In this document: in pieces, positions 7,327 to 15,472 of the stretch
How positions within the stretch are numbered: position 1 is the stretch's first letter
How the letters are laid out: each line of letters begins with the position of its first letter
Made by a program: the position numbers and the translations under genes
From: Streptomyces sp. SM1
Lineage (GTDB): Bacteria > Actinomycetota > Actinomycetes > Streptomycetales > Streptomycetaceae
Reading direction: 5' to 3'
Length of the DNA stretch: 41,189 nucleotides
NCBI RefSeq assembly: GCF_002910825.1
Contig: NZ_NEUB01000361.1
Coordinates: 1-41,189 of the forward strand
The notes under the pieces: model-generated
Database searches by the model: none
Told to the model about the DNA's origin: nothing
What the model saw: only the letters and a program-made list of their open reading frames with translations

Positions 7327-9257
7327 TCGTACAGCTCCTCTTCGGCGAGGTACTTGACCAGCTCCTCCTTCTCGAAGAGGGCGAGCAGGTCGGTGCGGAT
7401 GGGTTCGGTGGTCTCGCGGGTGAGGGCGATCCGGCCGCGCACCGCTTCGGTGACCGGGAGACCGTCCGTGTGGTCGGCGAGCTCGCAGAGCAGGTTGACG
7501 TTGCGCCAGGACCGGTCCATCCCGGAGTGGTCCTCACGCGTGTGCCCGCCGCGCGACTCGGTGCGCTCCAGTGCCGCCCGGGCCACGCACTCGCTGACCA
7601 GCAGCATGTTCCGCAGGTCGAGCGCCAGGTGCCAGCCCGGGTTGAACTGCCGGTGCCCCTCGACCCCGGCGCGGCGGGCCCGTACCCGCAGCTCGGCGAG
7701 TTTGGCCAGGGCCTGCTCCATCTCGGGTGCGCGGCGGATGATGCCGACCAGGTCGTTCATGGCCTGCTGGAGCTCCTGGTGCAGCGTGTACGGGTTCTCC
7801 GGGGGGCCCTCGTCCGGTTCCCCGCTCTCCGCCGAGAACGGGCGCAGGGCCTCCGCGGCGGCCGTGTCGACCTGTACGTCGTCCGCCCGGGGGCGCGAGG
7901 TGCCCGCCCGGCCCGCGTACTCGGCCGCGTGCCGTCCCGCCCGGCGCCCGAACACCAGCAGGTCGGACAGGGAGTTGCCGCCGAGCCGGTTGGAGCCGTG
8001 CATGCCGCCGGCCACCTCACCGGCGGCGAACAGCCCCGGCACCCCGCGCGCCGCCGCCGAGTCGGAGTCGACGGCGATGCCGCCCATCACGTAGTGGCAG
8101 GTCGGCCCGACCTCCATCGCCTCCGCCGTGATGTCGACGTCCGCCAGCTCCTTGAACTGGTGGTACATCGACGGCAGCCGCCGTTTGATCACCTCGGCGG
8201 GCATCCGGGTGGACACGTCCAGGAAGACCCCGCCGTGCGGCGAGCCGCGGCCCGCCTTCACCTCGGCGTTGATCGCGCGGGCCACCTCGTCGCGGGGGAG
8301 CAGTTCGGGCGGGCGCCGGTTGTGGTCCGGGTCCTCGTACCAGCGGTCGCCCTCCTCCTCGGACTCGGCGTACTTCTCCTTGAAGACGTCCGGGACGTAG
8401 TCGAACATGAACCGCTTGCCCTCGGAGTTGCGCAGCACCCCGCCGTCCCCGCGGACCGACTCGGTGACGAGGATCCCCTTCACCGACGGCGGCCAGACCA
8501 TGCCGGTCGGGTGGAACTGCACGAACTCCATGTTCAGCAGCGGCGCCCCGGCCAGCAGCGCCAGCGCGTGCCCGTCGCCGGTGTACTCCCACGAGTTCGA
8601 CGTCACCTTGAACGACTTGCCGATCCCGCCGGTCGCGATCACCACGGCGGGCGCCTCCAGCACGAAGAAGCGCCCGGACTCCCGTTCGTAGCCGAAGACC
8701 CCGCTGACCTTCTCGTCCTCCTTCAGCACCCGGGTGACCGTGCACTCCTGGAAGACCTTCAGCCGGGACTCGTGGTCCCCGGTCTCCCGGAAGTCCTCCT
8801 GCTGGAGCGCGACGATCTTCTGCTGGAGGGTGCGGATCAGCTCGAGGCCCGTACGGTCGCCGACGTGGGCGAGGCGCGGGTACTCGTGGCCGCCGAAGTT
8901 GCGCTGCGAGATCCGGCCGTCCTTCGTCCGGTCGAACAGCGCGCCCCAGGTCTCCAGCTCCCACACCCGCTGCGGCGCCTCCCGGGCGTGCAGCTCGGCC
9001 ATCCGCCACTGGTTGAGGAACTTCCCGCCGCGCAGGGTGTCGCGGAAGTGCGTCTGCCAGTTGTCGCCGGAGTTGACGTTGCCCATCGCCGCGGCGATGC
9101 CGCCCTCGGCCATCACGGTGTGCGCCTTGCCGAACAGCGACTTGCAGATCACGGCGGTACGGGCGCCCCGCTCGCGGGCCTCGATGGCGGCGCGCAGCCC
9201 GGCACCGCCGGCCCCGACCACGACGACGTCCCACTCCTGTCGGTCGACCACGGACAT
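7323..9257 (-). CDS. sdhA: succinate dehydrogenase/fumarate reductase flavoprotein subunit
   Basis: A 644-residue FAD protein that oxidises succinate to fumarate on the cytoplasmic face of the membrane. The N-terminal dinucleotide fold is GAGGAGLRAAIEARERG. The segment AHTVMAEGGIAAAMG contains the His expected to carry covalent FAD. Substrate-site motifs are EFVQFHPTG, HGSNRLGGNSL and, near the C-terminus, GGHTREDHSGMDRSWRN. Length is normal for the Sdh1-type subunit, slightly longer than E. coli SdhA. It starts with ATG 9257, 16 bases after the sdhC stop, and overlaps sdhB by four bases. All three genes should be on one mRNA. Direction in the cell (oxidation or fumarate reduction) cannot be told from sequence. 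Confidence 0.97.
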   Translation of the reverse strand: MSVVDRQEWDVVVVGAGGAGLRAAIEARERGARTAVICKSLFGKAHTVMAEGGIAAAMGNVNSGDNWQTHFRDTLRGGKFLNQWRMAELHAREAPQRVWELETWGALFDRTKDGRISQRNFGGHEYPRLAHVGDRTGLELIRTLQQKIVALQQEDFRETGDHESRLKVFQECTVTRVLKEDEKVSGVFGYERESGRFFVLEAPAVVIATGGIGKSFKVTSNSWEYTGDGHALALLAGAPLLNMEFVQFHPTGMVWPPSVKGILVTESVRGDGGVLRNSEGKRFMFDYVPDVFKEKYAESEEEGDRWYEDPDHNRRPPELLPRDEVARAINAEVKAGRGSPHGGVFLDVSTRMPAEVIKRRLPSMYHQFKELADVDITAEAMEVGPTCHYVMGGIAVDSDSAAARGVPGLFAAGEVAGGMHGSNRLGGNSLSDLLVFGRRAGRHAAEYAGRAGTSRPRADDVQVDTAAAEALRPFSAESGEPDEGPPENPYTLHQELQQAMNDLVGIIRRAPEMEQALAKLAELRVRARRAGVEGHRQFNPGWHLALDLRNMLLVSECVARAALERTESRGGHTREDHSGMDRSWRNVNLLCELADHTDGLPVTEAVRGRIALTRETTEPIRTDLLALFEKEELVKYLAEEELYE

Positions 9258-9273
9258 CAGTCAAAGCCCCCAG

Positions 9274-10110
9274 CTAGAAGAAGCGCGGATCGTCGAAGAC
9301 ACCGGACGCGACGAGGTACACGTAGAGGTCGGCGAGCGCCACACTCAGCAGCGACGCCCAGGCGAGCTGCATGTGCCGGGCGTTGAGCCGGCCCACCCAC
9401 TGCCACATCCGGTAGCGCACGGGATGTCTGGAGAAGTGCTTGAGCTTCCCGCCGACGATGTGCCGGCAGGAGTGACAGGAGATCGTGTACGCCCAGATCA
9501 GCGCGATGTTGACCAGGAACACCAGGGTGCCGAGCCCCATGTGGCCCCAGTTGTAGTCCTGGTCGCGGAAGGCGAGCACGGTGTCGTAGGTCAGGATGCC
9601 GGCGACCAGCAGCGCCGCGTAGAAGAAGTACCGGTGGATGTTCTGCAGGATCAGCGGGAAGCGGGTCTCCCCGGTGTACCCGGCGTGCGGTTCGGCGACC
9701 GCGCAGGCCGGCGGGGACGCCCAGAAGCCCCGGTAGTAGGCCTTTCGGTAGTAGTAGCAGGTCAGCCGGAAGCCGAGCGGGAAGATCAGGATGATGATCG
9801 CCGGTGAGAGGCCCCACCAGCTTCCGAACAGCTCCCAGTTGGGTCCGGCCTTCATCGGCTCGCAGTTCTCCGCCAGGCAGGGCGAGTAGAACGGTGAGAC
9901 GTACGGCGCCGCGTAGTAGTCGGCGTTCGCGAGGGCCCGCCAGGTCGAGTAGACGACGAAGGCGAGCAGCCCGGCCGCGGTGGCGGCCGGGGCCAGCCAC
10001 CAGCGGTCGGTCCGCAGGTGCGGGGCGGCGATCGCGGCGCGTGTACCGGTTCTCACGCCGCCGCTTCGGGGTTGGGGTTCTGTGGCAGGAGGTTCCGTGC
10101 CAGTGGCCAC
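9274..10110 (-). CDS. sdhC: Sdh1-type membrane anchor subunit of succinate dehydrogenase
   Basis: A 278-residue single-chain membrane anchor with five predicted helices (about 37-60, 99-120, 157-180, 191-212 and 248-270). It anchors SdhA/SdhB and passes electrons to menaquinone. The His residues H159 and H246 lie in or near helices and are haem-ligand candidates. A striking CHSCRH motif (C212, H213, C215, H217) sits at the end of helix 4, with C118 at the end of helix 2. In mycobacterial Sdh1 a membrane-embedded Rieske-type cluster has been reported. I infer that this motif could serve there, without having checked the alignment. GTG 10110 is preceded by GGAG. It is the first sdh gene, 46 bases downstream of the small gene at 10157. 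Confidence 0.88.
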   Translation of the reverse strand: MATGTEPPATEPQPRSGGVRTGTRAAIAAPHLRTDRWWLAPAATAAGLLAFVVYSTWRALANADYYAAPYVSPFYSPCLAENCEPMKAGPNWELFGSWWGLSPAIIILIFPLGFRLTCYYYRKAYYRGFWASPPACAVAEPHAGYTGETRFPLILQNIHRYFFYAALLVAGILTYDTVLAFRDQDYNWGHMGLGTLVFLVNIALIWAYTISCHSCRHIVGGKLKHFSRHPVRYRMWQWVGRLNARHMQLAWASLLSVALADLYVYLVASGVFDDPRFF

Positions 10111-10156
10111 TTGTCCACTCCGGTAGGGGTCAGGGGGACGCCGCGATCGGCGGGGG

Positions 10157-10450
10157 TCAGGGGGCGTGACGGCCGCGGGCGCCGAGTCCCTCGTCGTCCG
10201 TGTCCACCCACAGCGAGGGGTCGTAGGGCGTGTCGGAGATGGTCACGAGGTCGGGCCGCTTCTGGGGGGCCGCCGTGGTGGCCGCCGTCTCCCGCAGCAG
10301 CGCGATGCTCTCGCGCAGGTGATGGGTGTCGGACCGGACGCGGCGCATCTCCAGGCCGCCGGAGCCCAGCGTCTTCTCCAGCCGCCCCACCGACCGGATC
10401 AGGTCGTCGAGACAGCGCTGGACGGATGTCAGTTCGTCGTGCACGGACAT
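10157..10450 (-). CDS. conserved hypothetical protein (97 aa)
   Basis: A 97-residue soluble protein. ATG 10450 has a GAGGG ribosome site seven bases upstream. The first 60 residues look like two amphipathic helices with heptad spacing (SVQRCLDDLIRSVGRLEKTL, then MRRVRSDTHHLRESIALLRE), so a coiled-coil or helical hairpin is likely. The C-terminal third is loop-like, with a conserved-looking VTISDTPYDPSLW. It lies just before sdhC on the same strand and could share its transcript. I recall similar proteins next to sdh in other Streptomyces genomes, but know no function. No signal peptide or metal site is visible. Confidence 0.8.
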   Translation of the reverse strand: MSVHDELTSVQRCLDDLIRSVGRLEKTLGSGGLEMRRVRSDTHHLRESIALLRETAATTAAPQKRPDLVTISDTPYDPSLWVDTDDEGLGARGRHAP

Positions 10451-10739
10451 GACTTGCCCTCACTTCCACGGGTCTTCGGGCCCAAGGCGGCAACGTTCAT
10501 GCGCCTGCGAGTGTTGCGCGTCACACCTTGTGCTGTGAAGGGATGTGCATCGATTGGCCGAGGCGTACGGGTGCACCGGACGGTGCGTTGCGCCGCACGG
10601 GTGGGGTTGACACCCGTGGCCGCCGTGTCGCCCTGAGTTGCCGAACCCTTTCCTCTTCAGTGGGCCGCATACATCGGATGAACTCCAAATACCACCAAAA
10701 GTGATCGTAACGCCCGCGGCTTCCCGGAGGTACCCAGAG

Positions 10740-13043
10740 ATGTCCCACGACGGCGCCGGACCGCGCGCGGCTCTGCGCTCGGTCGCCCTCCTCACCGCCG
10801 GCATGCTCGCGGTGCCCGCACTGGCCGGATGCGGTTCCGACGATCCCGCGGGCAAGCCGCTCGCCGGAGCGGACATCGCGGAGGCCGACCGGGCGAAGGT
10901 CGCCGACGGGGGCACCCTGCGCTGGGCCGTGGACACCGTCCCGGACACCCTGAACACCTTCCAGGCGGACGCCGACAGCACCACCTCCCGGATCGCCCAG
11001 GCCGTGCTGCCCTCCCTGTACCGGATGGACGGCCAGGGCCGGGCGGTGCGCAACCCGGACTATCTGGAGTCCGCCGAGGTCGTCGACACCGAGCCCAAAC
11101 AGGTGGTCCTCTACAAGCTCGACCAGCAGGCCGTCTGGAGTGACGGCCGCGAGATCGGCGCCGCCGACTTCGCCGCACAGTGGCGCGCCCTGTCCGGCAA
11201 GGACACCGCCTACTGGACCGCCCGCAACGCCGGCTACGACCGCATCGGCAAGATCGAACGGGGCAGGAACGACCTCGAGGTCAAAGTCACCTTCAGCCGC
11301 CCCTACGCCGACTGGAAGTCGCTGTTCACCCCGCTGTACCCCAAGGAGGTCATGGGCACCCCCGACTCCTTCAACGACGGGGCGCGCGAGAAGCTGAAAG
11401 TCACCGCGGGACCCTTCACGGTGGAGAAGGTCGACACCGACGGGAAGGAGGTCACCCTCACCCGCAACGCGCGCTGGTGGGGCGACCCGGCGAGACTCTC
11501 CAAGATCGTGCTGCGCTCCGTCGCCCACGACAAGCGGATCTCCGCGCTCAGCAAGGGCACCATCGACCTGGCCGAGATCGACCCCGGTGCCGCCGGCCGG
11601 ATCACCGCCGCCGCGCTTCCGCCGGCGAAGAGCGGAGGCACCCCCCTCGCGGGCCCCGGCGCGGACCGCTCCGCCGCCGACGCGCTGCGCTCCTGGGCGG
11701 TTGCCAACGGCTCCGACGAGGACGCCGCCGACGAGGAGATCACCGCCCGCAAGAAGCTCCGCAAGAAGGCCGAGAAGTACGCCCGCCGGCAGAAGGCGCT
11801 CGGCGGCTTCGAGGTCCGCAAGTCCCTGGAGCCCGCCTACACCCAGCTCGCCCTCAACGGTGCCGAGGGACCCCTCGCCGACGAGCGGGTCCGCCGCGCC
11901 GTGGCCCGCGCCCTGGACCGCGCGGACATCGCCGAGGCCGTCCTGAAGCCACTGGGCCTGCCCGCCGAGCCCGTCGGCAGTCATCTCGCGCTGGCCGGCC
12001 AGACCGCCTACGCCGACGGCAGCGGCGCCCTCGGCGAGCAGGACGCCAAGGAGGCGCGGGCGCTGCTCGCGGACGCCGGCTGGGTGCGGGGAGGGCCGGT
12101 CGAGAAGAAGCAGGACGACGAGGAGGAAGCGGCCGGCGCGGAGTCGGAGAAGGACGGCACCTCCGGAAGCGAGTCCGGGGACGGCGAGGACGCCGACGAC
12201 GGGACGTACATCGTCGGCGAGGACAACGACAAGGAAGACAAGGAAGACAAGGAAGACAAGGAAGACAAGGAAGACAAGGGTGACGGGTCCGGCGGATCCG
12301 GCGGGGACGACAAGGCCCCGCGCGACTCCGGCACCGGTACCAAGCAGCTGAACCAGGGCAGCGCCCCCGGCGCCTACGCCCCCAAGGGCACCGCCGCCCC
12401 GGCCCGCGCGGAGAACGCCCCCGTCGCCAAGGACGGCAAGGCGCTCACCCTCCGCTTCGTCCTGCCCTCCGGGCCCGGCTCGGAGACGTCGGCCACCGTG
12501 GCCGGACGGATCTCGAAGATGCTGGAGAAGATCGGCATCCGCACCGACATCTCCAAGGTCGACAACGACAGCTACTTCAAGGACCACATCGCCTCGGGCG
12601 AGTACGACCTCGCCCTGTACTCGTGGCCCGCGACCGCCTTCCCCGCCACCGACGCCCGCCCCGTCTACTCCAAGCCGGTCCCGGCCGCCGACGGCTCGCT
12701 GAACGTGGAGCAGAACTGGACCCGCGTCGGCACCGACCAGGTCGACCAGCTCTTCGACCAGGCCATCGGCACCCTGGACGACAAGGAGCGCCGCTCACTG
12801 ATCCGCAAGGCGGACTCCCGTATCTGGGCGGCGGCCGGCTCGATCCCCCTCTTCCAGCGCCCGCAGCTCGTCGCGGCCCGCAAGAACCTGGCCAACGCGG
12901 GCGCCTTCGGCTTCCGCACCCCGGTCTTCGAGGACATGGGCTTCCTCAAGAAGTCCGCCCAGGGCCCGTCCGGCTCGCCGGCCGGATCCGGCTCGGGGGG
13001 CTCGCCGGAGGCGAAGCGTCCGGAGGAGCCGTCCGGGGACTGA
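10740..13043 (+). CDS. orphan peptide-binding lipoprotein (family 5 SBP)
   Basis: A 767-residue extracellular solute-binding lipoprotein of the oligopeptide/nickel (SBP_bac_5) family. The signal peptide ends in the lipobox ALAGC (Cys31). ATG 10740 follows GGAGG (10726-10730) by nine bases. The longer in-frame start at 10638 is rejected because it has no ribosome site and would bury the signal peptide. The family core is visible in GGTLRWAVDTVPDTLN, QQAVWSDGREIGAADFAAQW and LTRNARWWGDP. It is longer than usual (about 540) because of a Lys/Asp/Glu-rich insert at about residues 460-560 containing a DKE repeat. No permease or ATPase gene accompanies it. It may feed the BldK or second transporter downstream. 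That is inference. Confidence 0.92.
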   Translation: MSHDGAGPRAALRSVALLTAGMLAVPALAGCGSDDPAGKPLAGADIAEADRAKVADGGTLRWAVDTVPDTLNTFQADADSTTSRIAQAVLPSLYRMDGQGRAVRNPDYLESAEVVDTEPKQVVLYKLDQQAVWSDGREIGAADFAAQWRALSGKDTAYWTARNAGYDRIGKIERGRNDLEVKVTFSRPYADWKSLFTPLYPKEVMGTPDSFNDGAREKLKVTAGPFTVEKVDTDGKEVTLTRNARWWGDPARLSKIVLRSVAHDKRISALSKGTIDLAEIDPGAAGRITAAALPPAKSGGTPLAGPGADRSAADALRSWAVANGSDEDAADEEITARKKLRKKAEKYARRQKALGGFEVRKSLEPAYTQLALNGAEGPLADERVRRAVARALDRADIAEAVLKPLGLPAEPVGSHLALAGQTAYADGSGALGEQDAKEARALLADAGWVRGGPVEKKQDDEEEAAGAESEKDGTSGSESGDGEDADDGTYIVGEDNDKEDKEDKEDKEDKEDKGDGSGGSGGDDKAPRDSGTGTKQLNQGSAPGAYAPKGTAAPARAENAPVAKDGKALTLRFVLPSGPGSETSATVAGRISKMLEKIGIRTDISKVDNDSYFKDHIASGEYDLALYSWPATAFPATDARPVYSKPVPAADGSLNVEQNWTRVGTDQVDQLFDQAIGTLDDKERRSLIRKADSRIWAAAGSIPLFQRPQLVAARKNLANAGAFGFRTPVFEDMGFLKKSAQGPSGSPAGSGSGGSPEAKRPEEPSGD
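12228..12281 (+). repeat. in-frame 9-bp tandem repeat (GACAAGGAA x5 plus one variant)
   Basis: Five perfect copies of GACAAGGAA (12228-12272) are followed by GACAAGGGT (12273-12281). The repeat encodes Asp-Lys-Glu triplets inside the charged insert of the orphan binding protein. Repeats in multiples of three can change copy number without breaking the frame, so length variation between strains is expected. Confidence 0.9.
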
Positions 13044-13060
13044 CCGGCCCGGGAACAAGC

Positions 13061-13096
13061 GAAAGCGGCCCACCCCGCGCGGGGTGGGCCGCTTTC
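13061..13096. terminator. bidirectional terminator between the SBP gene and typA
   Basis: GAAAGCGGCCCACCCC (13061-13076) and GGGGTGGGCCGCTTTC (13081-13096) form a perfect 16-bp stem with a GCGC loop. It lies between two convergent genes and has A-rich and T-rich flanks at the stem base, so it can serve both strands. Confidence 0.9.
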
Positions 13097-13120
13097 CCTG
13101 TGATCCGGAGCCTTACCCGG

Positions 13121-15028
13121 TCAGCCGTGCTTGGCGCGGCTGGTGGCGCGGGCGCGCTCGCGGGCGTCCAGGTTCACCTTGCGGATGCGCACGGCCTCCG
13201 GGGTGACCTCCACGCACTCGTCGTCACGGCAGAACTCCAGGGACTGCTCCAGCGACAGCTTGCGCGGCGGGACGATCGCCTCGAACGAGTCGGCCGAGGA
13301 CGACCGCATGTTGGTGAGCTTCTTCTCCTTGGTGATGTTGACGTCCATGTCGTCGGAGCGGGAGTTCTCGCCGACGATCATGCCCTCGTACACCTCGGTG
13401 CCGGGCTCGGTGAACAGCACACCGCGCTCCTGCAGGTTGGTCATCGCGAACGCGGTGACCGCGCCGGCGCGGTCGGCGACCAGCGAGCCGTTGTTCCGGG
13501 TGGTCAGCGTCCCGAACCAGGGCTCGTGGCCCTCGTGGATGGAGTGGCCGATGCCCGTGCCGCGGGTCTGGGTCAGGAACTCCGTACGGAAGCCGATCAG
13601 ACCGCGGGAGGGCACCACGAACTCCATGCGCACCCAGCCGGAGCCGTGGTTGGACATGTTGTCCATCCGGCCCTTGCGGACGCCCATGAGCTGTGTGACC
13701 GCGCCCATGTGCTCCTCGGGCACGTCGACCGTCATGCGCTCGACGGGCTCGTACGTCTTGCCGTCGACCTCCTTGGTGACGACCTGCGGCTTGCCGATGG
13801 TCAGCTCGAAGCCCTCCCGGCGCATCTGCTCGACCAGGATGGCCAGCGCCAGCTCGCCGCGGCCCTGCACCTCCCAGGTGTCGGGGCGCTCGGTGTCCAG
13901 GACGCGGAGCGAGACGTTGCCGATCAGCTCGCGGTCCAGGCGGTCCTTGACCTGGCGGGCGGTGACCTTGCGGTCCTTGACCGCCGCCTTGTTGCCGGCG
14001 CCCTTGCCGGTGCCGCCGCGGCCGACCAGCGGGGAGGTGTTGGTGCCGATGGTCATGGAGATCGCCGGCTCGTCCACCGTGATCAGCGGCAGCGGGACGG
14101 GGTTCTCCGGGTCGGCCAGGGTCTCGCCGATCATGATGTCCGGGATACCGGCGACGGCGCAGATGTCACCGGGGCCGGCCTTCTCGGCGGGCTTGCGGGT
14201 GAGCGCCTCCGTCATCATCAGCTCGGAGATGCGCACGTTGCTCACCGAGCCGTCGCGCTTCATCCAGGCGACCGTCTGCCCCTTCTTCAGCTCGCCCTGG
14301 TGGACGCGGAGCAGGGCGATACGGCCGAGGAAGTTGTCGGCGTCGAGGTTGGTGACGTGGGCCTGGAGCGGGGCGCCCTCGTCGTAGGTCGGCGCCGGGA
14401 TGTAGTCCAGGATCGTCGAGAAGAACGGCTGCAGACTGGTGGAGTCGGCGGGGACCGTGCCGTCGTCCGGCTTGGTCAGGGAGGCGACACCGTCGCGGCC
14501 GCAGGCGTAGACGATCGGGAACTCGATCTGCTCCTCGTCGGCGTCCAGGTCGAGGAAGAGGTCGTAGGTCTCGTTGACGACCTCGTCGATCCGGGCGTCC
14601 GGACGGTCCGTCTTGTTGATGCAGAGAATGATCGGCAGCTTCTGCTGCAGCGCCTTGCGCAGCACGAAGCGGGTCTGCGGCAGCGGGCCCTCGGAGGCGT
14701 CCACCAGCAGCACCACACCGTCGACCATCGACAGGCCGCGCTCGACCTCACCGCCGAAGTCGGCGTGGCCGGGGGTGTCGATGATGTTGATCGTGATGGG
14801 CTCCCCGCCGTCCTTGGGGTGGTACTTCACCGCCGTGTTCTTGGCGAGGATCGTGATGCCCTTCTCACGCTCCAGGTCGTTCGAGTCCATCATGCGGTCG
14901 TCGACCGAGTCGAGCTGGTGCGCGGCGAAGGCGCCGGCCTGCTTGAGCATGCCGTCGACGATGGTGGTCTTGCCGTGGTCGACGTGGGCGACGATGGCGA
15001 CGTTGCGGATGTCGTGGCGCGTGGCCAT
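13121..15028 (-). CDS. typA: translational GTPase TypA/BipA
   Basis: A 635-residue ribosome-associated GTPase of the elongation-factor superfamily. It assists ribosome assembly and translation under stress. G1 is AHVDHGKTTIVDGML near the N-terminus, G3 is DTPGHADFGGEV and G4 is NKTDRPDARI. The EF-G-like domain follows (GRGELALAILVEQMRREGFE) and the TypA-specific C-terminus includes MRSSSADSFEAIVPPRKLSL. ATG 15028 gives the standard family length and start (MATRHDIRNVAIVAHVDHGK), with GGGAG ten bases upstream. A longer frame to 15295 is Arg-rich and is rejected. The gene diverges from bldK across a 444-base AT-rich region and ends at a perfect shared hairpin. Confidence 0.97.
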   Translation of the reverse strand: MATRHDIRNVAIVAHVDHGKTTIVDGMLKQAGAFAAHQLDSVDDRMMDSNDLEREKGITILAKNTAVKYHPKDGGEPITINIIDTPGHADFGGEVERGLSMVDGVVLLVDASEGPLPQTRFVLRKALQQKLPIILCINKTDRPDARIDEVVNETYDLFLDLDADEEQIEFPIVYACGRDGVASLTKPDDGTVPADSTSLQPFFSTILDYIPAPTYDEGAPLQAHVTNLDADNFLGRIALLRVHQGELKKGQTVAWMKRDGSVSNVRISELMMTEALTRKPAEKAGPGDICAVAGIPDIMIGETLADPENPVPLPLITVDEPAISMTIGTNTSPLVGRGGTGKGAGNKAAVKDRKVTARQVKDRLDRELIGNVSLRVLDTERPDTWEVQGRGELALAILVEQMRREGFELTIGKPQVVTKEVDGKTYEPVERMTVDVPEEHMGAVTQLMGVRKGRMDNMSNHGSGWVRMEFVVPSRGLIGFRTEFLTQTRGTGIGHSIHEGHEPWFGTLTTRNNGSLVADRAGAVTAFAMTNLQERGVLFTEPGTEVYEGMIVGENSRSDDMDVNITKEKKLTNMRSSSADSFEAIVPPRKLSLEQSLEFCRDDECVEVTPEAVRIRKVNLDARERARATSRAKHG

Positions 15029-15472
15029 AAAAGGCGTACTCCCGGAGTGCTGTGGAATGCCCTGCACGAGCATGTGTGGTGTGCGGGCCCTGCCGGGCTG
15101 ACACACGCCACGGCCGCACTCCATGGTACGGCGCCGCCGCGAGGTCCGCCGTCGCGCGCCGGAGAGCCCCCTGCGGCTCCCGGGGTCCGGGAAGAGTCGT
15201 TCGGATATCGGAGTGCACGGAAACACGTTTCGGACATGTAAACAAAATGGTGCGCCTAAATGTCCGTAATGTCGATATTCAATTGTCGGTGTCAAGCGCG
15301 CGTAGGTGTCAATCGTTGCAATTTTTGCTCAAAATATGGACGGTAGGGAGATCCCTATGCCTTCCGCCCTTGACGCGCGTTGACCGTCTTGGCGAAAGTT
15401 CCCCCAAACCACAGAACCTGCCGGTATCTGTGCTGCGCTCAACTCTCCAACCCCCCGGGGGACGAACACAAC
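15029..15472. promoter_or_regulatory. AT-rich divergent regulatory region between typA and bldKA
   Basis: No gene is seen in these 444 bases. The part from about 15215 to 15345 is much richer in A and T than the surroundings. It holds an inverted repeat, CGGACAT (15231-15237) with ATGTCCG (15260-15266), and a direct repeat GGTGTCAA (15288-15295 and 15305-15312). Read on the minus strand, that repeat gives two TTGACACC boxes that could act as -35 elements for typA. On the plus strand, TTGACG (15370-15375) and TTGACC (15380-15385) are -35 candidates for bldK. I found no matching -10 box that I would defend. Confidence 0.5.

Noticed and set aside
7470..9386. Plus-strand open frame of 638 codons opposite sdhA
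   Set aside because: Shadow of sdhA. It has no domain or ribosome site.
12228..12281. CRISPR-like repeat
   Set aside because: The units are 9 bp, contiguous and coding. There are no spacers.
12623..15241. Plus-strand open frame of 872 codons across the SBP end and typA
   Set aside because: It spans the bidirectional terminator and is the antisense of typA.
15400..15412. AdpA-type site (TGGCGAAAGT) before bldKA
   Set aside because: It mismatches the TGGCSNGWWY consensus at two positions, so it is not called.
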